Positions 55,168-64,000 of a stretch of 64,000 nucleotides of DNA are shown here, piece after piece. The stretch's first letter is position 1; every line of letters begins with the position of its first letter. This stretch comes from Acidobacteriota bacterium (lineage in GTDB: Bacteria > Acidobacteriota > Thermoanaerobaculia > Multivoradales > Multivoraceae): contig JAPOWR010000002.1 of the NCBI GenBank assembly GCA_026707545.1, positions 1 through 64,000 on the forward strand, given 5' to 3'. The position numbers and the translations under genes are program-made. Under the pieces are notes generated by a model, which was not told the DNA's origin, did not search any database, and was given only the letters and a program-made list of their open reading frames with translations.

Positions 55168-55838
55168 GGCTGGCCCTCCATCGGCGCTGCCTGCTCTCCC
55201 GCGGCCGCGGTGTCCGCGGTGCCCTCCGTCTCGCCCGGGACGGATCCCGGCGTGTACGCGACGGCGATCGAGAAGTCGACGGGACCGGTGTCTTCGCGGC
55301 TTTGGTGCCGGAGCTTCGGGTCGTCGAACGACAGGTGCGCGAACAGGGCGTCCATCAGGGAAAAGAGCGCCTCGTCATCCTGAGCTTCACCGCTGATGTC
55401 GAGCATCACGCGCGTGGCGGCGTCGGGGCCCGGCACGGCCTGCCGCCTGCGGCTTCTCTCGCTCGGCTGCGGTGCGAGACTGCGCAGGCGTGTGTTCCAT
55501 GGCAGCACCTGCTCGATGTCGGTGAAGAGCTGCCCCCACGGGAACCGCCGATCCGCGATGCGCTCGTTCAGGAACGCGACCTCGCGATTCTGGGACGGCA
55601 CGTCGAGGCGTGCGAGTTGCGAGCCCAACCGGTCGAGTTCGGCGCCGTCGGCGGCAAGCTGCTGCCGGAGTTCGGCGAGTTCGGTGCGAGCGTCGGCCGA
55701 GCCGGTGAGGTAACCCCAGTACAGCACCGCGTTGAGGGCCAGAAGCGCCATCCCGAGCGTCCAGAGAAGCGCCGTCAGGCGCCGCCACGGACGGCGGTTG
55801 ACGAACGGGCGGGCGGCCAGATTGACCCCAGTCTTCAT
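55164..55838 (-). CDS. PilN/GspL-like inner-membrane protein
   Basis: The 224-residue product begins with the PilN-type cytoplasmic motif (VNLAARPFVNRR), which contacts PilM, followed by one membrane helix (about 22-42), a coiled coil and a periplasmic alpha/beta domain. The end is Glu/Ala-rich. Its position between the PilM- and PilO-like genes and ATGA overlaps support the assignment. Confidence 0.82.
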   Translation of the reverse strand: MKTGVNLAARPFVNRRPWRRLTALLWTLGMALLALNAVLYWGYLTGSADARTELAELRQQLAADGAELDRLGSQLARLDVPSQNREVAFLNERIADRRFPWGQLFTDIEQVLPWNTRLRSLAPQPSERSRRRQAVPGPDAATRVMLDISGEAQDDEALFSLMDALFAHLSFDDPKLRHQSREDTGPVDFSIAVAYTPGSVPGETEGTADTAAAGEQAAPMEGQP

Positions 55839-56810
55839 GTCCTCACCGTCAGCGAGGCGCCGAGCATCGGCAGCGCCTGCTCTACGTCGATGTCGAGGGT
55901 TTCGGCGCCGGAGCCGAAGACTCCGTTGCCGTCGAGAATCCGGGCGGGCAGTTCCAGCCCGTCTTCGAGGCGCTCGCGCCAGATGCCGCGGGTCTCCTCC
56001 GGGGCCAGCATCAGGGCGTATCCGGGCAGACTGCCCTCGTCGCCGAAGATCTCCCGCTCCTCGACGAAGCTCCTGGTCAGTCGCAGGTCGCGTACCGCCA
56101 GGCTTGAAGCGACGGAAGCCGGGAGGTTCGGGTCGATGCTCTTGTAGCGGAACAGGGCCGGGCCTTCCTCCGCGCGTGCGAGCAGGGAGTAGCCGTCACG
56201 GTGCGCGACGAGGAGTAGAAAGGGGTCCGAGTCGCCGTGAATCCGGGCGATGCCGTTGGCAGCGCTCAGGCTCTCGTTCGTGACCGCGCCGATATGGATC
56301 CCGGCGCCCCTGAACGAACCTTCGATCTGGGCCAGAACGTGCTCGATGCCGAACCCGATCAGGAAGCGGGCAGAACCGTTGCCCGCGGCGCCAGCCCGCC
56401 TGCCGCGCACACGGAGTTCCTCGACCCGGAACGGCACCTGCTTTCGGAGCTTGAACCGCAGCGCCTCTTCCCGCCGTTGCGGCTTCGTGGGAACCTCTTC
56501 GAGTTCGGCGAAGGTCAGCCGGAGCCAGCGGTCCGGGAGAACCAGGGCGGCAGTGGTCACCGGGTTCCCGATCGCCGTATCGGCGGCCTGCTGCAGCTCC
56601 GAGACGACCTCATGGAACTGGGCTGGCTCCCGTAGCGGCCCCCCCAGGGCACCGTCCTGGAAGGTGTCGGCGGGGAGTTGCCGCCGCCTGACGGCCACGA
56701 GTTCCGGCATGGATCCGTCCTGGCGCACGAAGTGGGCCAGGACGAGCTCGCGCTCGTCGAGCAGGAACACCGACGCCGGCCCCCGAGGGTCGTCGAGGCC
56801 GACGAGGCGT

Positions 56811-58495
<1,685 letters not shown>

Positions 58496-58496
<1 letters not shown>

Positions 58497-59737
58497 CAAC
58501 CCTGGACCTGTCCGAGCACGCTGAACAGCGGCAGATACATGGAGAGAACGAGCAGCGCGATCGTGAAGCCCATGACCACCAGCATCACCGGCTCGATCAG
58601 GGAGAGCAGGCGCTCGGTGCGGGTCTCGACGTCCTCGTCCAGAAAGTCGGAGACGCTGTTCACCATCTCGTCCAATGCTCCGGTCGCCTCACCGACCTTG
58701 ACCATGTCGATCGCGAGATCGGTGAACGCCTCGGATTCCTCGAGTGCCACGTGGAAGGCAGCGCCCTCTCGAATCCGCGGGCCGAGAGCCGCCGCGCGAC
58801 GGTGGAGGAACCGGTTCGTGACCGCGGAGGTCGCAGTGTCGAGCGCAGCGGCCAGCGGCAGTCCGCCGTGCAGCAGAGTGGCGAGGGAGCGGCAGAACTC
58901 GGACAGCGCGAAGCGGTGGAGGATCGGTCCGATGATCGGCAGCCGCAGCTTCAGGCCGTCGACGACGGCGCCCAGGCGACCGCTGCTTCCGACCCTCCAG
59001 GCGACCCAGACGGCGATGATCGTCGCTGCGACCAGGACCAGTGTGGTCGGGTTACGCAACAGCGCCGACAGGCCGAGCAGCATCTGCGTGATCCAGGGCA
59101 GATCGAGGTCGAGAGCCTGGTAGAACTCTTCGAAGCGTGGCATGACGAAGAACATCATCACGGCCACGATGCCGACCGACAGGCAGACCAGCAGCGCCGG
59201 GTAGAACAGCGCGCTGACGACGCGCTTGCGTGAAGTGGTGACCAGTTTGAGTTGACGGACGTAACGGCGGATCACCTGCTCCAGGCCGCCGCTCTGCTCG
59301 CCGGCCTTGAGCATCGACGCGTAGATCGGTGGGAACGCCCCGCCGGCCTCGGCGAATGCGTCTGAGAGTTCGGCGCCGCTCTCGACCCGGTCCTTGATCT
59401 CGGCCAGCGCTTCCCTGAACGCGGTGTTGCGCTGCCGCTCGTGCATCAGCTCCAGGCATTGAAGCAGGGGGAGTCCTGCGCCGAGGAGGCCGGCCATCTG
59501 TTGATTGAAGACGAGGAAATCGGGGCCGGGAATCGCCTTGCGCGAGCTGCCCTCTCCGGTCGCGGAGGCGGATCCCAGCAGCGATCCCAGCATGTGCTGA
59601 AGGCCGCGGCGTCTGATCTCGAAGACATGGAGCCCGCGACGCTCGATCTCACGTCGCGCGCTCCTCAGATCGGGCGCCTCGTGAATCTGCTCGACGATGC
59701 GACCGTCGGCAGTGCCGAGCCGGCAGACGAACTGCAT
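58496..59737 (-). CDS. gspF: GspF/PilC-type inner-membrane platform protein
   Basis: The 413-residue product has two T2SSF domains (about 70-195 and 275-395) with LLGAGLPLLQCLELM, YPALLVCLSVGIVAVMMFFVMPRF, LATLLHGGLPLAAAL and LIEPVMLVVMGFTIALLVLSMYLPLF, and three membrane helices. It is the inner-membrane hub on which GspE acts. It starts 13 nt after the secretin-N-domain gene and ends at the GspE start. Confidence 0.95.
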
Positions 59738-59750
59738 GACCGGGATCGTC

Positions 59751-60470
59751 CTACTCGCCCGCGCTCAGGTCGTCTTCCTGAGGCGGGCTGACGGTGACCG
59801 CGACGACCAGTCCGCTGTCGGCCGAGTCGCGGGACGAAATCGCCAGAACGAGGGGCTTGCCGACCCAGACGTTCACGTGGCCGTTGAAGATCCGCTCACC
59901 CAGGCTGTCTCCACGGCTGCGGTCGACCTCCACGCCGTAGAGCTTGAGCCGGCGGTCGAGCAGCACGGTGCCGACCCGGAAGCCGATCCGGAACTCGGTA
60001 CCGATATCGAAACGCACGTCCTCGCCTTCCATGGCCTCGAACCGCCCCTCGCCGAGCTGCCGGTAGCTCGTGAAGGCCAGCCAATCGCCCAGTTCGTCGA
60101 TGAGTTCGGCCGGCAACTCGGAACGCGGGTCGCCCTGGCCGCGGCGCGACGCCTCGAGAATGAAGATGTGCAACTCGACCTGACGGCGCGGGTGGTCGAA
60201 GTCACGGAGCAAGGCGAGCAGGTGCTCCAGAACGCTGCGCGCGTCCCGCAGCACCAGCGTGTTCGTCGCGCGTTGCAGTTCGATCGTGCCGTGCGGCGAC
60301 ATCTCGCCCTGCATCCACTCCAGGGCGTCGTCGGCGCGCTGATGCTGGAGCGTGAACGCGTGGCGGACCTGGGTCTCGGCCTCCTGCTGCGCGGCCCCCG
60401 CCGTCGAGAGCAGTAGCGGAAGGATGACGGCGAGGGCGACGCGCGTACTCGCGGAAGCAGCCGCCGTCAT
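59751..60470 (-). CDS. Exported protein with secretin N-domain but no channel
   Basis: The 239-residue product has a signal peptide (about 1-28, ending in AAQ). Residues about 33-110 have the pattern of a secretin N1/N3 domain: HAFTLQHQRADDALEWM, IELQRATNTLVLRDARSVLEHLLALLRDFD, HPRRQVELHIFILEASR. The rest, a beta-rich region, has no match I can name. It overlaps the anti-sigma gene by ATGA and precedes gspF. It may cap or extend the GspD ring in the periplasm; no catalytic motif. Confidence 0.68.
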   Translation of the reverse strand: MTAAASASTRVALAVILPLLLSTAGAAQQEAETQVRHAFTLQHQRADDALEWMQGEMSPHGTIELQRATNTLVLRDARSVLEHLLALLRDFDHPRRQVELHIFILEASRRGQGDPRSELPAELIDELGDWLAFTSYRQLGEGRFEAMEGEDVRFDIGTEFRIGFRVGTVLLDRRLKLYGVEVDRSRGDSLGERIFNGHVNVWVGKPLVLAISSRDSADSGLVVAVTVSPPQEDDLSAGE

Positions 60471-61033
60471 GGTGCGATTTCCGTGACGACCAGGACCATG
60501 TCGAGCTTGGAGTCGATGCCGTTCCCCGGGAACTGGAAGACGCCCATCGGCTCGTCGCCGAGCGGTTCGACGAGCGGGGCCATGGCGATGTGGGGTGAAA
60601 GACTCAGTTCGGAATCGACGACGTCGCCGGGCGACGGCGCAGTCTCCGGCCAGAGCAGGAAGCCCAGGCCGAACGCCGCCGCCGCGGCGCCCGCCGCAAG
60701 GACCGACGCGACGGGGAGCCGCCGGCGAGCGGTCCGGGCCGCCTTGAGCCGCCTTTCGGTGGCGCGTCCGTCGAGTTCGAGCCGGACCCGTCTGCGGAGT
60801 TCATCGACCTCCTGTGCCGTGTCGGCGCGGTCACGAGCGCTGGCGAAGGCCCCGCCGATGAGGAGCAGCGGATCGACCTGGAGCGAAGCCGTGTGGCAAC
60901 GCTCGCAGTCCTCCCGATGGCGCAGGGCATCTGCCCAGGCCCGGTCGATGACCGTGTCGCCGATCTCAGGGCTCCGTTCGGCGTGCTCGCGCTCGCGCGC
61001 GAGAGCAGCCCAGTCCGGGCAGGCGGTAGTCAT
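60467..61033 (-). CDS. Zinc-finger anti-sigma factor (putative)
   Basis: The 188-residue product has an N-terminal HC2-type zinc finger (LRHREDCERCHTAS), a helical stretch, one membrane helix (about 104-125) and a periplasmic tail. The layout is that of a transmembrane anti-sigma factor. It overlaps the sigma gene by ATGA and the secretin-N gene the same way. It should hold the ECF factor at the membrane until an envelope signal arrives. Confidence 0.75.
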   Translation of the reverse strand: MTTACPDWAALAREREHAERSPEIGDTVIDRAWADALRHREDCERCHTASLQVDPLLLIGGAFASARDRADTAQEVDELRRRVRLELDGRATERRLKAARTARRRLPVASVLAAGAAAAAFGLGFLLWPETAPSPGDVVDSELSLSPHIAMAPLVEPLGDEPMGVFQFPGNGIDSKLDMVLVVTEIAP

Positions 61034-61740
61034 GAGCGATCCTCGATCCCGGTGTGCTTGACCCGGGCGTTTTGGGCGTATTCGGGATACCGCTTCCGCA
61101 ACTCCTTGCGGAGTTGCCGGCGGCTGTTGAACAGGTGGTTGCGGACGGTGGACGGGCGAATGCCGAGAATGCGAGCGATCTCCTTGCCCTTCAGCCCTTC
61201 CATTTCGCGCAGTACGAAGACCGCGCGCTGCTTTTCGCTCAGCGTCGACGCCAACTCGTGGAACACGGTCTGGATCTCCTGTTCGGACAGGTTTTCGAGT
61301 TGCCGCGCGAAGGCCTCACCGCGCTGGTGCTCGTGCTGCAACTGGAAGCTCTGCAGCGAGCGGATGCGGGACGCCCGTGACCGTAGGTGGTCGATCGCGA
61401 GGTTGGAGACGATGCGGTAGATCCAGGTGTTCGGGCTGTAGCGCTGGTCGAAGCGGTGGCGCGAATCCCAGATGCGCAGGAAAGCGATCTGAACGATGTC
61501 GCGTGCGTCCTCCCGGTCGCCTACCATGCTGGTCGCCAGGTGCAGCAGATGTGATGCCTTGCGGCGCATCAACTCGTCGAGCGCGAGTTCGTCATCGCGG
61601 CGCATGCCCGCCAGGAGTTCGACGTCGGACGCCTCGGACCACTCCACCCTGCGCTGACGTTGCGAGTAGGCAATCGTCAGACCGCTGCGTGGAGGATCTT
61701 CGCGTGGCGGTTCCATGCGGATGGCTTGCGCGGATCTCAT
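61030..61740 (-). CDS. ECF-type RNA polymerase sigma factor heading the secretion operon
   Basis: The 236-residue product has region 2 (ELMRRKASHLLHLATSMVGDREDARDIVQIAFLRIWD, NTWIYRIVSNLAIDHLRSR) and region 4 (LSEKQRAVFVLREMEGLKGKEIARILGIRPSTVRNHLFNSRRQL). It is the first gene of the 15-gene minus-strand run and is coupled to the anti-sigma gene (ATGA). ATG 61740 is assumed; ATG 61716 would also give a complete factor, and no Shine-Dalgarno decides between them. Confidence 0.9.
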   Translation of the reverse strand: MRSAQAIRMEPPREDPPRSGLTIAYSQRQRRVEWSEASDVELLAGMRRDDELALDELMRRKASHLLHLATSMVGDREDARDIVQIAFLRIWDSRHRFDQRYSPNTWIYRIVSNLAIDHLRSRASRIRSLQSFQLQHEHQRGEAFARQLENLSEQEIQTVFHELASTLSEKQRAVFVLREMEGLKGKEIARILGIRPSTVRNHLFNSRRQLRKELRKRYPEYAQNARVKHTGIEDRS

Positions 61741-61847
61741 GCCTCGCTGTTGATACGGAGGCCCGGGGCAAAGCGTCCAAAGACTGCGCTGCCAGGAACC
61801 TGGAACGCTCACCGCCCGGCGGCCACGACGGCTGGAGGCGGCCGAAT

Positions 61848-61853
61848 TATACT
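61848..61853 (+). promoter_or_regulatory. Candidate -10 hexamer (TATACT) of the waaA/lpxK operon
   Basis: TATACT lies 42 nt before ATG 61896 in the divergent spacer between the sigma gene and waaA. It is the most AT-rich spot in the spacer; no clear -35 is seen. Confidence 0.4.
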
Positions 61854-61895
61854 CCCCGACAGGTGCGGCCGCTGACCAGCCGGCTCGTCTGAAGC

Positions 61896-63179
61896 ATGTG
61901 GTTCCTGTACCAGCTCGCGATGGCGGCAGGGTTGGGCCTGGCGGCGCCGGTGCTGCTGGCCCGGCGCGGTCGCCACTATCTGGCGACCCTTCCGGCCCGG
62001 CTCGGCCGCCTGCCGGCGGCTCAGGGAGAGCGGCCGCTGTGGCTTCACGCCGCATCGGTCGGCGAGGCCGGTGTGGCGGCGACGTTTGCGCGGGTCCTGC
62101 CGCCGGGACTCGATCTGCTGGTGACCACGGTCACGCCGACCGGCCAGGCGGCGGCGGAGAAACTGTTCGTACCCCTGGCCGAGGGGGGGCGTAGCGTCGT
62201 CGTCACCTACCTGCCATTCGACTTCGACCCGCTGGTTTCCCGGTTTCTCGATCGCTACGGGCCGCGTGCCCTGGTGCTGCTCGAGAGTGAACTCTGGCCC
62301 TTCGTGCTTAGGAGTTGCCGCCGGCGCGGGATTCCCGTGGCGGTGCTCAATGCGCGCGTCAGCGACCGCAGCTTCGTCCGCATGAGACGGGCCGGCCGCC
62401 TTTGCAGGCGGACGCTGCTCGATCCGGTCCAGCGCTTCGGCGCCCAGAGCCCGCAGGACGAGGATCGATTGCGGAGTCTCGGCGCTTCGGACGGGGCCGT
62501 GTCGCTGACCGGAAACCTGAAGTTCGACACGCCGGAGCCGGCGCCGGTCACCGGCCTGGAGCGGATGTTGCGGAAGCTCGCGAGAGGGCGGCCCATCCTC
62601 GTCGCCGGCTCGACGATGCCGGGCGAGGAGTCGATCGTTCTGGACGCCTTTGAACGGCTGGACCACGAGGCCCTGCTGGTTCTGGCGCCCCGGCATCCGG
62701 AGCGTTTCGACGAGGTGTGGCGAGAGATCGAGGGCCGGTCTCTGGGGGCGTTCCGGCGGAGCGCAATCCCTGCGGAAGGGTCGGGCGCGCCGTGGCGGGA
62801 ATCCACGTCTCGGGTCGTGCTGCTCGACTCCCTCGGCGAGCTCGCCTCCATCTACCGGCTGGCGGCCGCCGCGTTCATCGGGGGCTCCCTGGTGCCCACC
62901 GGCGGCCACAATCCGATCGAGGCGGCCCGCTTCGGCGTGCCGGTCCTCGTCGGTCCGTCGATGGAGAACTTCCGGCGCATCGCGCGGGACTTCGAGGCCG
63001 AGGGCGGCCTGACCGTGACCGGCGACGGCGAGGCATTGAGCCGCGCCTGGAGGCGCTTCCTGGATCGGCCGGACGAGGCAGCGGAACAGGGCCGGCGCGG
63101 CCGAGCGATCGTCAACCGCAACCGCGGCGCGGTCGAGCGGTCGGTTGAACTGCTGCGTGGGCTGGTCGACCTGGCTTGA
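61896..63179 (+). CDS. waaA: 3-deoxy-D-manno-octulosonic acid (Kdo) transferase
   Basis: The 427-residue GT-B glycosyltransferase has the WaaA N-terminal pattern: a membrane anchor (about 5-22), then WLHAASVGEAGVAATF (catalytic Glu), VTTVTPTGQAAAEKL, LVLLESELWPFVLR and NARVSDRSF. The C-terminal half has LKFD, GSTMPGEESIVLDAF, GGSLVPTGGHNPIEAARFGVPVLVGPSMENFRRI. It adds Kdo to lipid A precursor on the cytoplasmic face. The stop overlaps the lpxK start (TTGA), so the two lipid A genes form an operon. Confidence 0.95.
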   Translation: MWFLYQLAMAAGLGLAAPVLLARRGRHYLATLPARLGRLPAAQGERPLWLHAASVGEAGVAATFARVLPPGLDLLVTTVTPTGQAAAEKLFVPLAEGGRSVVVTYLPFDFDPLVSRFLDRYGPRALVLLESELWPFVLRSCRRRGIPVAVLNARVSDRSFVRMRRAGRLCRRTLLDPVQRFGAQSPQDEDRLRSLGASDGAVSLTGNLKFDTPEPAPVTGLERMLRKLARGRPILVAGSTMPGEESIVLDAFERLDHEALLVLAPRHPERFDEVWREIEGRSLGAFRRSAIPAEGSGAPWRESTSRVVLLDSLGELASIYRLAAAAFIGGSLVPTGGHNPIEAARFGVPVLVGPSMENFRRIARDFEAEGGLTVTGDGEALSRAWRRFLDRPDEAAEQGRRGRAIVNRNRGAVERSVELLRGLVDLA

Positions 63180-64000
63180 ACACTGTGCGCAGTCCCTGGC
63201 AGCAGTTCTACGGTTGGGCGCACGCTCAGCGCCGACGCTACTGGGCGACCCGTTCCGAGAGCCTGGCGCGGCCTGTGGTGAGCATCGGCAATCTGCACTG
63301 GGGTGGCAGCGGCAAGACGCCGACGGTGATCGCCGCGGCGCGGGGGCTCCAGGCCGGGGGACGGAGGGTGGCCGTCCTCTCGCGCGGCTACCGCCGGCGG
63401 GGCCGGACACCACTCCTGGTCAGCCTGGGTGACGGTCCACTGGCGACGGTGCACCAAGCCGGCGACGAGCCGGTGATGATCGCCGAACAGGCGCCGGGCG
63501 TGGTGGTGGCCGTTGGCGCCGACCGCCGCGCGGCCGCCGGCCTGGCCCTCGAGCGGGCGTCGGACATCGATGTCTTCCTGCTGGACGACGGCTTCTCCCA
63601 TGTTCGCTTACACCGCGACGTCGAGATCCTGACCTTTCCGGCCGCCGACCCCTTTGCCGGCGGCCTCCTGTTGCCGGGCGGTCGGCTGCGTGAGCCCTTG
63701 AGCATGGTGCGCGTCGCCGATGCCGCGGTGATCACCGGCCTCGAAGCCGGTGCCGAACCGCCGGACTACTTCGAACCGACGCTTCGCGGTCAAGGTTTCG
63801 CAGGCAGGGTGTTCACGTCGGCCCTCCGGTCCGAGCTCTTGGGTGGGCCGCCACCGGAACGACCGCTGCTCGTCACGGGCGTTGCCCGTCCCGAGCGGGT
63901 CGCCCGCACTGCAGCCGCGTCCGGCCTGGAGGTCGTGAATCACCTCCGCTTTCGCGACCACCACGGCTATCCGCCGCGTTCCCTCCGTGCGATCGAGGCC
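63176..64000 (+). CDS. lpxK: Tetraacyldisaccharide 4'-kinase LpxK (partial, runs off right edge)
   Basis: A frame open from TTG 63176 to the window end (275 codons) encodes the family start SPWQQFYGWAHAQRRRYW, then VVSIGNLHWGGSGKTPTVIA with the Walker A loop, SRGYRRRG, GDEPVMIAEQ, VGADRRAAA, LLDDGFSHVRLHRDVEI and RFRDHHGYPP. LpxK phosphorylates the lipid A disaccharide 4' position. The start is TTG overlapping the waaA stop, or GTG 63185. The C-terminus lies outside. Confidence 0.92.
   Translation, partial: MNTVRSPWQQFYGWAHAQRRRYWATRSESLARPVVSIGNLHWGGSGKTPTVIAAARGLQAGGRRVAVLSRGYRRRGRTPLLVSLGDGPLATVHQAGDEPVMIAEQAPGVVVAVGADRRAAAGLALERASDIDVFLLDDGFSHVRLHRDVEILTFPAADPFAGGLLLPGGRLREPLSMVRVADAAVITGLEAGAEPPDYFEPTLRGQGFAGRVFTSALRSELLGGPPPERPLLVTGVARPERVARTAAASGLEVVNHLRFRDHHGYPPRSLRAIEA

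Overview
This 64 kb window is GC-rich chromosomal DNA from a Gram-negative bacterium. WaaA and LpxK show lipid A/Kdo synthesis, and a secretin system shows an outer membrane. Secreted FG-GAP/ASPIC proteins with TPR partners, DUF4301, polymer-forming membrane proteins, ECF sigma factors and a branched-chain-type ABC operon carrying an acyl-CoA ligase are gene content I associate with Acidobacteriota, perhaps a Thermoanaerobaculia-like lineage. That placement is inference; no rRNA gene is present.

Layout. (1) 1-10.7 kb is accessory: a cut-off copy of an integrase/winged-helix module (1-694), a secreted trypsin-like protease, a secreted FG-GAP protein, a tRNA 3'-end remnant (about 5.69-5.75 kb) that looks like an attachment site, a complete integrase/winged-helix module (5755-7928), then two coupled genes for a secreted protein and a TPR protein. 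The order suggests two islands stacked at the 3' end of a tRNA-Arg gene lying left of the window. (2) 10.8-13.9 kb: membrane-anchored MutS-like ATPase and a serine beta-lactamase-like hydrolase. (3) 14.0-20.8 kb: livG, acyl-CoA ligase, livH, livM, livK, livF. (4) 20.8-24.7 kb: prephenate dehydrogenase-like protein, membrane dipeptidase, Nudix hydrolase, metallo-beta-lactamase-fold hydrolase. (5) 25.1-31.1 kb: three coupled genes for two ASPIC/FG-GAP proteins and one long TPR protein. (6) 31.2-33.7 kb: ECF sigma factor and a large membrane protein. (7) 33.7-41.0 kb: HAL2-type nucleotidase, rfbB/A/C, DUF4301, TVP38-family membrane protein, MerA-like flavoprotein. (8) 41.1-49.5 kb: pcnB, CaiB-type CoA-transferase, MaoC hydratase, gltA, queE, aconitase, YqgE. 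(9) 49.5-61.7 kb: one minus-strand run of 15 overlapping or closely spaced genes, starting with an ECF sigma factor and zinc-finger anti-sigma factor, continuing through a type II secretion/type IV pilus-like machine, and ending with dut. (10) 61.9-64.0 kb: waaA and the start of lpxK.

Two themes recur. Genes in operons overlap by ATGA, GTGA or TTGA, implying translational coupling. Many operon-leading genes have a TANNNT hexamer exactly 6 nt (sometimes 7-10) before the start codon and no Shine-Dalgarno, the layout expected of leaderless transcripts. I used this to choose several GTG starts.
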